Shown here: positions 43,363-52,298 of the stretch, one piece after another | How positions within the stretch are numbered: position 1 is the stretch's first letter | Layout: every line of letters starts with the position of its first letter | Source: Parablautia sp. Marseille-Q6255 | GTDB lineage: Bacteria; Bacillota; Clostridia; Lachnospirales; Lachnospiraceae | DNA: 64,000 nt | Reading direction: 5' to 3' | Assembly (NCBI RefSeq): GCF_951230155.1 | Contig: NZ_CATNVD010000019.1 | Span: 39,039-103,038 of the forward strand | The notes under the pieces: generated by a model | Databases searched by the model: none | The model's input: only the letters and a program-made list of their open reading frames with translations | What the model was told of the DNA's origin: nothing | Program-made: the position numbers and the translations under genes

Positions 43363-43412
43363 AATACACTTTACAGTATGGAGATTGCTTCTTCTGTAAA
43401 GTGTATTTTTGA
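43363..43412 (+). terminator. Attenuator stem-loop after the binding-protein gene
   Basis: A perfect 14-bp stem (43363-43376 with 43394-43407) then a T-rich run. The next genes have no own promoter in sight, so partial termination that boosts the binding protein is the likely role. Confidence 0.8.
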
Positions 43413-43458
43413 TTTTTCATTCAAATTCATCTGATATTGGAGGAGAGAGCGTACTACT

Positions 43459-44460
43459 ATGAAAAAAGAAAAGAAAGAGAAAGCAGGATTCCTTTCCGCA
43501 GATAAGGGATTCGGACATGCTTTTGAAAAACTGGTATTTCCTTTGGGACTTTGCATTATTTACATATTTTTTGATCTGCTGCTTGGCGGGGGCGTGCTTG
43601 TCCAGAAAAATGCATTTTTAACGCTGATTTCACACACAGTAATGCAGGCATATATCGCATGGGGACTGATTTTTATCTTTTCAGGAGGACCGGATTTTTC
43701 GATTGCGGGTGCGATGGTGCTGGCTGCAAATGTAGGAGCAGTAGCGGTTACAGACTGGAACCTGGGCTATTTCGGGCTGTTCTTTTTCTGCATCAGCGTG
43801 ACCGTCGTATTGCAGCTGATTTCAACAGCTGTCCGTATTCATTTTAAGCTTCCTACCTGGGTGAGCGGACTTGCCATGCTGATGATTTATGAGGCGATCG
43901 GCGCGGTGTATACCTCTTCAAGGTCTGCAAGAGGACTTACGACTATTACACTGGGCGCCGACCAGTGCAGAGCATTGGGGCGGGGCGCGTGGCCGGCAAT
44001 ATTTCTGATCGCGGGCACGGTCATCATGCATTTTATTTTTTCGCATACAAAGATCGGACTTAATTACCGGGCAGCCTCTGTAAATGCAACAGTTGCAGGA
44101 TATATGGGAATTAACAGCAAAAAAGCACAATTTTTAGCAGCTGTTATCGGTGCGGTGAGTGTGGGGATTGCAGCGGCTCTCACGATCAGTACAAATTCAA
44201 AATTGAATGCTTTTACAGGACTGGGGAGTATAAGTGTGATCGGAAAGGCACTGGCAACGTGGCTTTTGGCAGGGGCGATGGAGAAACGTCTCAGTAAGCC
44301 GGTCTGTATTTTACTGGGAGCGTTTTTTACAGCATTTTTATTTAATGTCATGACGCGCCTGAATGTTCCGTCAGGAACCTGGCAGGATGTAGCGAATGCA
44401 GGCTTCATTCTGGTGTTCGGCGCACTTTCCTTTGCCGGAACAAAGGAGGTTGTAAAATGA
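43459..44460 (+). CDS. Sugar ABC transporter permease (RbsC-like), first copy
   Basis: 333 aa, about nine membrane helices: IFSGGPDFSIAGAMVLAAN, RIHFKLPTWVSGLAMLMIYEA, and ISTNSKLNAFTGLGSISVIGKALATW. The family Gly-rich loop is divergent (AFTGLGSISVIGK instead of AVAAAVLGG). It pairs with the permease at 45968 through the ATPase between them. The stop overlaps the ATPase start by four bases. Confidence 0.82.
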   Translation: MKKEKKEKAGFLSADKGFGHAFEKLVFPLGLCIIYIFFDLLLGGGVLVQKNAFLTLISHTVMQAYIAWGLIFIFSGGPDFSIAGAMVLAANVGAVAVTDWNLGYFGLFFFCISVTVVLQLISTAVRIHFKLPTWVSGLAMLMIYEAIGAVYTSSRSARGLTTITLGADQCRALGRGAWPAIFLIAGTVIMHFIFSHTKIGLNYRAASVNATVAGYMGINSKKAQFLAAVIGAVSVGIAAALTISTNSKLNAFTGLGSISVIGKALATWLLAGAMEKRLSKPVCILLGAFFTAFLFNVMTRLNVPSGTWQDVANAGFILVFGALSFAGTKEVVK

Positions 44461-45971
44461 TGGATGTTCGTACGGAAAATATATTGGAAATCGAGGGGCT
44501 GTGCAAATCATTTGGGGTTACAAAAGCGAATCAGGATATCCGACTGACAGTTCGCGCAGGAGAAGTGCATTCACTGGCCGGGGAAAACGGTTCGGGAAAA
44601 TCAACGTTGATTGCGCAGATCGTGGGGATACAGCAGCCGGACTCTGGTACGATGCGGCTTGGAGGAGAAACGTATCATCCCTCCTCACCATTGGATGCAC
44701 GGGCATCCGGGATTGGTTTTGTTGTACAGGAATTGGGACTGATTGACGATTTTGACGGAAGCATGAATATGTTTTTGGGGAATTTTGAGCAGTTCATGAA
44801 ATTTGGGATTATTAATACGAGAAAAATGCGAAGGGCGGCAAAAGAAGAATTGAAAAAATGGAACTTCAGAGATGTTCCTCTCAATAAGAAGGCTTCCAAT
44901 TTGTCGATTGAAAAACGAAAAATAATCGAGATCACAAAAGCCCTGGCCGTGAATCCCAGACTTTTTATCTTAGATGAGACAACCCAGTCTCTTTCTCATG
45001 ATACAAAGCAGAGGTTATATGAGATTATTGAGGAAAAGAAGAAGCAGGGCTGTGCAATTTTAATGATTACCCATGACCTGGAGGAGATGTGCAGAATATC
45101 GGATCGTGTGACGGTCCTTCGCGACGGGAAATCAATCGGGACGCTTGAAAAAGAAGAGCTTACAGAGGAACGTGTCCGGAATCTGATGGTTGGACGTGTG
45201 GTAGAGGCAGATTATTATCGGACAGATGAGACCTGCATGTACGAGGAGTCGGATGTAGTATTACGGGCAGAGAGTATCTGTGGGGCATCGTATGAGGATG
45301 TTTCTTTTGAGCTTCATAAGGGGGAAATTTTAGGCTTCTGCGGATTGAGTGATGCAGGGATCCATGAGATCGGAAAAGCGGTTTTTGCACTGGAGCCGCC
45401 AAAACGCGGCAGTATCACAATGGTAAAGACTGGTGCAAAGATCCATAAGCCGCTCGATGCGACAAAGAACAAAATGGCGTATGTTCCAAAGGACAGGGAC
45501 AGTGAAGCGCTTATGCTGGAGGCTCCGATCAGGGATAATGTATATATGCCCTCTGTTCAGGAGCTGCAGGGACCTGCAGGCTTTATCAGCCCGGCAAAAT
45601 GTACCAGGCTGGCGGAAGAAGCCAGAGAAAAATTAAGTATTAAGTGTACCAGTGTGAACCAGACTGTCTCATCGCTGAGCGGCGGCAATAAACAGAAGGT
45701 AAATCTGGGCAGATGGCTGGTAAAGGATATCGATGTCCTGATTCTGGACTGTCCTACCAGAGGCGTTGATGTCGGCGTGAAAGCGTATATTTATCATTTA
45801 ATGAAAGAAATGAAACAAAAAGGAATGTCGATGATCCTGATTTCCGATGAGCTGACAGAGGTTCTGGGTATGTCAGACCGCATTGCGATCATGAAAGAAG
45901 GAAAGCTTGTGTCATTCCAGAGACGCGATGAACATTTTACACAACAAAAAGTAGTGGAGGAAATGATTTGA
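44457..45971 (+). CDS. Sugar ABC transporter ATP-binding protein (RbsA-like, double NBD)
   Basis: 504 aa. Domain 1 has a good Walker A (GENGSGKST), a weak signature (LSIEKRKIIEI) and Walker B with the catalytic Glu (LFILDETTQSL). Domain 2 has the usual degenerate Walker A (GLSDAGIHE), a full LSGGNKQKV signature, and Walker B LILDCPTRGVDVG, where the Glu of the family is Cys. So one composite site remains active: Walker A and B of domain 1 with the signature of domain 2. Overlaps both neighbouring genes by four bases. Confidence 0.87.
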   Translation: MMDVRTENILEIEGLCKSFGVTKANQDIRLTVRAGEVHSLAGENGSGKSTLIAQIVGIQQPDSGTMRLGGETYHPSSPLDARASGIGFVVQELGLIDDFDGSMNMFLGNFEQFMKFGIINTRKMRRAAKEELKKWNFRDVPLNKKASNLSIEKRKIIEITKALAVNPRLFILDETTQSLSHDTKQRLYEIIEEKKKQGCAILMITHDLEEMCRISDRVTVLRDGKSIGTLEKEELTEERVRNLMVGRVVEADYYRTDETCMYEESDVVLRAESICGASYEDVSFELHKGEILGFCGLSDAGIHEIGKAVFALEPPKRGSITMVKTGAKIHKPLDATKNKMAYVPKDRDSEALMLEAPIRDNVYMPSVQELQGPAGFISPAKCTRLAEEAREKLSIKCTSVNQTVSSLSGGNKQKVNLGRWLVKDIDVLILDCPTRGVDVGVKAYIYHLMKEMKQKGMSMILISDELTEVLGMSDRIAIMKEGKLVSFQRRDEHFTQQKVVEEMI

Positions 45972-46945
45972 TGAAGAATAAAAGGTTTTCCTGGAGTAAT
46001 GTACTTCCAGTTTGTACGCTACTTATTGTCTTAGTAGTATTTTCTATTATCAGCGGGGGACAGATCCTTGCCTTGGGAAATATTAAGACTGTTTTGGATC
46101 AGTCTCTGACCGTTATGATCGGGGGCATGGGAATGATCTTTGTTCTCAGCCATGGTGGGATTGATCTTGCAGTTGGCTCTACTGCCTGCGTAGCCGTTTA
46201 TTTTGCAGCTAAGATTGCCATGCCGTATGGACCGATTCCGGTATTGCTTATATCCATGCTCTTTGGTACGTTAACCGGTCTGGTCATCGGGATTTTTACT
46301 GCGAAATTTAAGGTTCCTTCTTTTATGGTAACAGTGGCGATGCAGACCGGGCTTCGCGGGATCGCAAATTTCTTTTCGGCAACATCGGGAATTGTGGTGA
46401 TGACGCCGGAATTTATGAAGCTGAATACACTGCGTGTAAAAATTTCATTTATGCTGGTACTCCTTGCAGTTATGACGTTCTTATTTGAATATACAAAGAT
46501 AGGGAAGTATTCAAAGGCAATCGGTGAGAATGAGCTGTGCAGTAAAATTTCCGGTATCAATGTTGTTAAAATTAAATGTATTGACTTTATGATCAGCGGT
46601 GCATTGGCCGGAATTACCGGAGTTTTTATGATGTTCCGTACAGGCGGCGCCAATAATATGCTTGGAAAAGGCTTTGAAATGCGTGTGATCATGGCATTGC
46701 TTTTAGGAAGCGTTCCGGTAGTCGGTGGAATGGATTCTAAGATGTTTAAAGTGGTCATTGGCGCTCTGACCGTACTGGCTCTTGAAAATGGACTTTCTGT
46801 ATCCGGTATTTCCGGAGGTCTGTACCAGCTGATTGAAGGAATCATGCTTGTAGCTGTTTGTGTAATCACAGGCACAGTAAAGAAAAAAGCTGTTTTATAT
46901 GATGAAAAAGTTGCTCTTTTACTGAGGGCAGAGAATCAGAATTGA
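45968..46945 (+). CDS. Sugar ABC transporter permease (RbsC-like), second copy
   Basis: 325 aa, about nine membrane helices, with MGMIFVLSHGGIDLAVGSTACV, AKFKVPSFMVTVAMQTGLRG, and VIMALLLGSVPVVGGMDSKMFK. It completes a two-permease importer whose four genes are translationally coupled from 43459. A flavoenzyme gene begins 17 bp downstream. Confidence 0.87.
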   Translation: MMKNKRFSWSNVLPVCTLLIVLVVFSIISGGQILALGNIKTVLDQSLTVMIGGMGMIFVLSHGGIDLAVGSTACVAVYFAAKIAMPYGPIPVLLISMLFGTLTGLVIGIFTAKFKVPSFMVTVAMQTGLRGIANFFSATSGIVVMTPEFMKLNTLRVKISFMLVLLAVMTFLFEYTKIGKYSKAIGENELCSKISGINVVKIKCIDFMISGALAGITGVFMMFRTGGANNMLGKGFEMRVIMALLLGSVPVVGGMDSKMFKVVIGALTVLALENGLSVSGISGGLYQLIEGIMLVAVCVITGTVKKKAVLYDEKVALLLRAENQN

Positions 46946-46961
46946 GAGGAGGATGGATTGG

Positions 46962-48929
46962 ATGAAATCAAAATATCCGGGGAAGGAGCTATATCCACAT
47001 TTGTTTACACCGATCAGGATTGGAAATTTGAAACTGAAAAACAGGATTGTAGCAGCTCCGACGAGTCCTAGCATGATCACAACGGAAGGGCACTTTACAC
47101 CTGAGATGATTGCATATATGGAAGAGAAGGCCAAGGGTGGCAGCGCGCTCGTTACATATGGAGAAGCCATTGTTCACTCTGGTACAGGTAAGTCGCACAA
47201 TAAGCAGCTTCAGCTAGATTCCTTTGGCGTACGCCAAGGATTAACTGAATGTGTCAGAAGGATACATAATGCAGGGGGGCTGGCCAATATTCAGCTTTCA
47301 CATGGAGGGATGTATGGAGGTTTAGACTCTGTAGGCGGTGATATAAAAACATGTGAGGCGGCATATGGACCAAGCAATATGAGCATGCCGGCAGGGCAGG
47401 TGAAAGAGATGCCGCAGAAACTGATTTATGAGATCATAGACGCATATGCAGCATCAGCAAAATTGTGTAAAGAAGTAGGATACGATATGATCCAGATTCA
47501 TGCAGCGCATGGATGGCTCTTTAATCAGTTCCTCTCACCACTGTTTAATCACAGGACGGATGAGTTTGGAGGTTCACTGGAAAATAGAGCTCGTTTTCTG
47601 GTGTTGACACTGGATGCAGTACGCAAAGCAGTTGGACCTTTGTTCCCGATTGAGATAAGAATGAACGGTGATGATTTTCAGGAAGGTGGTATGTCACTGA
47701 CAGACTATATAGAAGTCGCAAAAATGATTAATGACAAGGTGGATATGTTTAATATCTCCTGTGGAAATCATGAAGATCCGGAAATGTTTTGCAGAACACA
47801 TCCAAGCTCCTTTTTCAAGAGAGGAGTTAATGTATATCTGTCAGCAGAAATCCGAAAACATGTGACGAAGCCGGTGGCTTGTGTTGGCTCCTTAAATGAT
47901 CCGAAACAAATGGAGGAAATTATTGCTTCAGGGCAGGCTGATCTGGTCGAGCTTGGTCGGGCACTGGTGGCTGATCCATATCTTCCTAATAAAGCACTTG
48001 CAGGACATGCGGAGGATATTTCCCCATGCCTGCGCTGCTATGAATGCTTTGGGGCAACGGGACAACTGGAAATGATCAAGTGTGCAGTAAATCCAACACA
48101 GGGAGAGCAGCTGCAGAATAAAGAATTTTTTCCAATGTCAGAAGAAAAAAGGACAGTTTTGGTTGTTGGCGGGGGACCTGCAGGTATGCAAGCAGCAGCT
48201 ACGGCAGCTGCCTGTGGACATACGGTCACACTTGTTGAACAAAACAGTGAGTTGGGTGGAAACTTACATCCGGCAGGAGCTGCATATTTTAAAGAGGATA
48301 TCCGCAGACTCTGTCAGGTGATGGTACAGCGAGTAGAAAAAAATGGAGTAAATGTTGTTTTGAACAAGCGGGTAACGCCAGAATACGTTCGAGAATGTGC
48401 GCCGGATGTTTTAATTGTGGCAATAGGGTCAGACGAACTAAAACCTCCAATTAAAGGTATTGACAGAGATAATGTGATCATGGCGATAGATGCGGAGCTG
48501 CATCCGGAGAAGCTGGGGAATAAAGTAGTGATCATGGGAGGTGGACTCGTTGGCGCAGAGGCAGCGTGTTCTTTCGCGAAAGAAGGACATGAGGTAGTCA
48601 TTGTAGAAATGAAGGATGATGTAGCAATGGAAGTCAACTCTTTTTATCGGGGTGGTCTAATGCCGCAGGTCAAAAAGAGTGCAGAATTATACGTGAAAAC
48701 GAAGGTAAAAGAAATTGTTTCAGAAGGAGTAATCGTTGAAAATTCAAAGGGAGAATTTTTGATTTCGGCAGATACAATAGTATGTGCGTTGGGATTCAGA
48801 TCTCCGTGGAAGGAAGTGGATGCTCTTTGCTCAGAAGCAGAAGAGTATCGTATCATCGGTGACTGCCAGAAGGTGGGGCAGATTTATCAGGCGATTAATT
48901 CTGGCTATTATGCAGCAAAAAGAATATAA
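46962..48929 (+). CDS. Old-yellow-enzyme-type FMN/4Fe-4S/FAD oxidoreductase
   Basis: About 655 aa. The N-terminal FMN barrel (LFTPIRIGNLKLKNRIVAAP, HAAHGWLFNQFLSPLFNHRTDEFGGSLENR) is followed by a 4Fe-4S motif near residue 356 (C-x2-C-x2-C-x11-C, in the TMADH arrangement). A dinucleotide-binding part follows, with VVGGGPAGMQAA and VVIMGGGLVGAEAA. Relatives are 2,4-dienoyl-CoA reductase, BaiCD/BaiH and plant-phenol reductases. The ATG at 46962 is preferred because the AGGAGG is adjacent to the earlier ATG 46953. It ends the transporter operon, so it probably reduces something taken up by it. Confidence 0.85.
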   Translation: MKSKYPGKELYPHLFTPIRIGNLKLKNRIVAAPTSPSMITTEGHFTPEMIAYMEEKAKGGSALVTYGEAIVHSGTGKSHNKQLQLDSFGVRQGLTECVRRIHNAGGLANIQLSHGGMYGGLDSVGGDIKTCEAAYGPSNMSMPAGQVKEMPQKLIYEIIDAYAASAKLCKEVGYDMIQIHAAHGWLFNQFLSPLFNHRTDEFGGSLENRARFLVLTLDAVRKAVGPLFPIEIRMNGDDFQEGGMSLTDYIEVAKMINDKVDMFNISCGNHEDPEMFCRTHPSSFFKRGVNVYLSAEIRKHVTKPVACVGSLNDPKQMEEIIASGQADLVELGRALVADPYLPNKALAGHAEDISPCLRCYECFGATGQLEMIKCAVNPTQGEQLQNKEFFPMSEEKRTVLVVGGGPAGMQAAATAAACGHTVTLVEQNSELGGNLHPAGAAYFKEDIRRLCQVMVQRVEKNGVNVVLNKRVTPEYVRECAPDVLIVAIGSDELKPPIKGIDRDNVIMAIDAELHPEKLGNKVVIMGGGLVGAEAACSFAKEGHEVVIVEMKDDVAMEVNSFYRGGLMPQVKKSAELYVKTKVKEIVSEGVIVENSKGEFLISADTIVCALGFRSPWKEVDALCSEAEEYRIIGDCQKVGQIYQAINSGYYAAKRI

Positions 48930-49033
48930 AAAGGCAGAAGGCGGCTATTGAAAAGTGTGCATTCCGGTGGATTTTCGGTATGTTTTTCAACAGCTGCTTT
49001 TGCCTGTTTCAAAAAGAAGCTTTTTTAAACAGA

Positions 49034-50989
49034 TCAATCTGTCTGTGGTGATTCAATCGGAAAAAAATAGTCTAACAGTTCTTCTCTTGTTTTCAAATTT
49101 TTCAGGATTTCGGTGTTATACAATGTCTTGTATAAAAAGATTTTCAGGTGAAACAGAAGATTTATATCTTCTTTACGGAAAACAGCTAAAACAATGGTTC
49201 TTATTTTGTGCTCATTCCACAGGATCCGGTGCTTGAGCGTCATGATGGATAACTTTGTTTCTAAGGCGGGGATCAGTGTGTAAAGAAAGGTGATTCCCGG
49301 TTCAATACTGAAGGTAAAAGTTGCTTCTCTGCTAAGAATATCTAGCAGATGTACATCGGAGGTGATGCCTTCTTTTATTAAATCAGAAACAAGAGTTTCA
49401 ATAACAGGAAAGCGCTCTGTAAAGGTTTCTTGCTCATGCCAGTATGCATGCTCGAAGAGCTGCTTGATGGAGCAGGAGGGCATAGGACAGATAGAGTGCA
49501 TAACGATAAGCTGGATCGGAAGATCTAAATCATAAAAATTTGCAGAAGGACGATCATCCACCAATATGATTTTCTGCATTGGCGCATTTGCAAATTTTTT
49601 CTGTATGGTAGTTAAAATCAAGTCGGTATTTGAAAAGTCATAAGTGGTTTTACTGTGGACAGGAAGCAAGGCTGTAATATCAATATAATTTTGAAAGCGG
49701 GACAACAGCTTACGTTTCAATGCCCAGGTGGTGGTTAGTTTTTCGTGACAGCATAGTACAGCTTTTAGCTTTTTTTCCGGGTGTAGTGTCAAATGATAAG
49801 ATAAGGCGCCGGAAAACAGAAATGCGAGATTTACAAGTTCAGTCTCTGTAAGGCGTCTTCCCATATATTCTGGAGCAAATTCTTGAAAAATATATGCAAA
49901 TTCACATTCGCCCAATAGAGATGTTTTAAAATCATGCAGATTCTGCTGGCAGGTAAAAATAGAATGTCCTGTCTGAAGATCTCGCAAATAAAGCAATAGG
50001 GTCCAGTAAAAATCTTCGTCCTGTGAAAAATCGATCTGAAACAGAGCGTTGATCTTGTTTAAATAGGAATTCGCGGTATCAATCGTAATGGGACCAAAAA
50101 AGAAAGGAATGTTTTCTTTCTTTGCGGGCGCATGATTTTGTATGCTCATACTCGAAATAAACAGATAAACAGTGTCCCGTTCTGACTTTGGAAAGGTGCA
50201 GTGGTACTGTGTCTCCAGAAGGCTGAATAGTGCTTTACATATCAGATAGGCAGCTGTATCTGTCATAGGAAAGGCATCAGTTTCAGGGAGTGTATGACCA
50301 GACTGGATCCGATGATACATAATGGCAAGTGACAGCTCTAAAGCAACAAGCGTAGGGTCTTCCATGTAAATATTATACTTACAGAGAAGATCAGGGAGTT
50401 TTGCTGCGACAAAGGCTATGAAGTCCCAGTTAAGAAAACGAAACTTATAAAGAGCGTTTCCTCTGTTTGTGTAATCCCAGTTTTCGTGCGCCAGACTTAA
50501 AAGAATCTGGCGGATTTTCTTTTCATTTTTCTCAAAAGAGATCTCATTTTTCGACAGCATGATCTGAATATATGGAGTGTTCATCGAAAATCGTTTTTTA
50601 ATTATCTGGAGATCATACATTAGGGTCGTGTGACTGATAAAGATCTCATCTTCAAGGTCAAATAGATTCAAAGGTTCATCAGATAGGCACAGCTGTTGTG
50701 TCAGATAGTGAATGCGGTCTTCCTTTGTAAAAAAGGCGGTGTCAATCCGATTAAGCTCTTTAATTTTTTCAGGATCTTTCGCCTGGAAGAGATACCCCTT
50801 GCTGTGGGTAGAAAGGATAGCTGCATTGTGCTGTGCAAGTATGTAATTTATTTCAGTAATATCGCTGCGGATCGTTCTGGCTGAAACGTGCAGTAAATCA
50901 GCCAGCTCCTTTCCAGTCATATAGGAATCCTGTTTTTGCAGTGTATGAAGCAGTTTGCGCTGTCGGAGAGAAAGCTGTAAGGTGTCCAT
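49034..50989 (-). CDS. PRD-domain transcriptional regulator with PTS-like domains
   Basis: 651 aa. HTH_11 at about 5-60 (LRQRKLLHTLQKQDSYMTGK, VSARTIRSDITEIN), a second HTH-like part (about 85-165), PRD1 (about 185-285, with H226), PRD2 (about 300-400), an EIIB-like segment (KAVLCCHEKLTT, C413/C414) and an EIIA-like end. PRD2 has Arg where PRD1 has its His, and the EIIA phospho-His position reads Leu-Tyr (Y570). The protein may therefore be less PTS-dependent than relatives like MtlR. It is convergent with the flavoenzyme gene and divergent from the Fe-ADH operon, with operator copy B between them. It likely activates both operons. Confidence 0.85.
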   Translation of the reverse strand: MDTLQLSLRQRKLLHTLQKQDSYMTGKELADLLHVSARTIRSDITEINYILAQHNAAILSTHSKGYLFQAKDPEKIKELNRIDTAFFTKEDRIHYLTQQLCLSDEPLNLFDLEDEIFISHTTLMYDLQIIKKRFSMNTPYIQIMLSKNEISFEKNEKKIRQILLSLAHENWDYTNRGNALYKFRFLNWDFIAFVAAKLPDLLCKYNIYMEDPTLVALELSLAIMYHRIQSGHTLPETDAFPMTDTAAYLICKALFSLLETQYHCTFPKSERDTVYLFISSMSIQNHAPAKKENIPFFFGPITIDTANSYLNKINALFQIDFSQDEDFYWTLLLYLRDLQTGHSIFTCQQNLHDFKTSLLGECEFAYIFQEFAPEYMGRRLTETELVNLAFLFSGALSYHLTLHPEKKLKAVLCCHEKLTTTWALKRKLLSRFQNYIDITALLPVHSKTTYDFSNTDLILTTIQKKFANAPMQKIILVDDRPSANFYDLDLPIQLIVMHSICPMPSCSIKQLFEHAYWHEQETFTERFPVIETLVSDLIKEGITSDVHLLDILSREATFTFSIEPGITFLYTLIPALETKLSIMTLKHRILWNEHKIRTIVLAVFRKEDINLLFHLKIFLYKTLYNTEILKNLKTREELLDYFFPIESPQTD

Positions 50990-51044
50990 ATTAAATCAGA
51001 ATCTCCTTTCACCATTTTGTATAACAGGAGTATAGCAAATTTTG

Positions 51045-51064
51045 TTTCCGCTTTAAAGAGGAAA
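51045..51064. promoter_or_regulatory. Palindromic operator, copy B
   Basis: TTTCC-G-CTTTAAAG-A-GGAAA, in the 149-bp gap between the PRD regulator and the Fe-ADH gene, and 8 bp before the -35 box of the latter. Beyond the palindrome, copy A and copy B also share AAG at once after it, ATTTG, and GAA in register, so about 33 of 38 bases match. It could also control the regulator gene itself. Confidence 0.78.
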
Positions 51065-51072
51065 AAGCTGAT

Positions 51073-51101
51073 TTGAGAAGGAAAAACAAGGGAGTTATTA
51101 T
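51073..51101 (+). promoter_or_regulatory. Promoter of the catabolic operon
   Basis: TTGAGA (51073-51078) and TATTAT (51096-51101) with a 17-bp spacer. It has the same geometry to the palindrome as the promoter at 42064. The leader to the ATG at 51139 is about 31 bases with GAAGGAG. Confidence 0.7.
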
Positions 51102-51138
51102 GAAAGTACAAAGACCGCGATAAGAAGGAGAAAGAAAG

Positions 51139-52284
51139 ATGAGTTTTAATTTTTTTGTAAAGAGCAATATTACATTCGGAAATGGATCGTTGAACGATCT
51201 TTCTGATTTAATTAAGCGTCATGAGCTCAGGCGGGTTATGGTGGTCTGTGACAGTGGTGTAAAGGCTGCCGGAATCTTAGAGCAGGTGCTGCAGCAGACA
51301 AAAAAAGCAGAGGTGTACACGGTTGTCTTTGACGAGGTGATTCCAAACCCTACAAATGAGATCATAGAGACAGCGTATCGTATTGCCAGGAAAGAAGAAA
51401 TAGGAGGTTTTATTGCAGTTGGAGGAGGAAGCAGTATTGATACAGCAAAGGCAGTCAATATTTTGATGACAAATCCGGGTACAATCCGTGATTATGCAGG
51501 AATCGGAAAAGTAAAAAAGGAGTGTTTACCACTGATTGCGATTCCTACTACCGCTGGGACATCAAGCGAGATCACGAATGTCAGTGCGTTGATTGATACA
51601 GAAAAAATTATCAAATATGTCATTATTGATAATAAGATTGTGGCTTCTGATGTGATTGCAGATCCCAAATTGACCATAACTGTTCCGGCTAGCGTAACTG
51701 CAGCGACAGGAATGGATGCGATCACACATGCAGTCGAAAGCTTTATTTCGAATCAGTCGAATCCTCTGACAGAATATCATTCACTCAAAGGTCTTCAGAT
51801 TCTGTATCAGAATATTGTAAAGGCAGTAGAAGATGGGGCGGATCTGGAAGCGCGGGAACAGATGATGCTGGGATGTATTGTGACAGGTTTTGGATTCTCA
51901 AATGCAAACCTTGGTCTGGTGCATGGAATTGCCCACACACTCAGCGCGCATTTCGGTCTGGCGCATGGGATGGCTAATGCCGCAGTCCTGCCCTATGTAC
52001 TGGAGTATAATGCACCTGAGTGTTCACAGAAGATGGCAGAGATGGCGAGAATGCTGGGGTTAACACTTTGTGGAAATATAGAAGAGGATCAGTATGTTCT
52101 TGCAGGAGAAATGAAAACATTGATCAAACGTCTTGGAATCCGTACGTTGTCTGAACAGAAGATTTCAAGAGAGGATTTTGAAATGCTTGCAGACGATGTA
52201 TTGAGGGAGCCAGTCCTGAGTTTTAATATCCGACAGAACATTACGAAGGAAGATATTCTTGCAATCCTTGAAAAGGCATTTTAA
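51139..52284 (+). CDS. Iron-containing alcohol dehydrogenase
   Basis: 381 aa, group III ADH. The NAD motif GGGSSIDTAKAV, TTAGTSSEITNVSALI, the metal-binding Asp and first His in VTAATGMDAITHAVESF, and the later His residues in GLVHGIAHTLSAHFGLAHGMANA are present. It interconverts an aldehyde or ketone with its alcohol; relatives include lactaldehyde and propanediol dehydrogenases. As the first gene of an operon with a class II aldolase and a ketose kinase, it may reduce the aldehyde from the aldolase step. Confidence 0.9.
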   Translation: MSFNFFVKSNITFGNGSLNDLSDLIKRHELRRVMVVCDSGVKAAGILEQVLQQTKKAEVYTVVFDEVIPNPTNEIIETAYRIARKEEIGGFIAVGGGSSIDTAKAVNILMTNPGTIRDYAGIGKVKKECLPLIAIPTTAGTSSEITNVSALIDTEKIIKYVIIDNKIVASDVIADPKLTITVPASVTAATGMDAITHAVESFISNQSNPLTEYHSLKGLQILYQNIVKAVEDGADLEAREQMMLGCIVTGFGFSNANLGLVHGIAHTLSAHFGLAHGMANAAVLPYVLEYNAPECSQKMAEMARMLGLTLCGNIEEDQYVLAGEMKTLIKRLGIRTLSEQKISREDFEMLADDVLREPVLSFNIRQNITKEDILAILEKAF

Positions 52285-52298
52285 CAGGAGGAACATCA

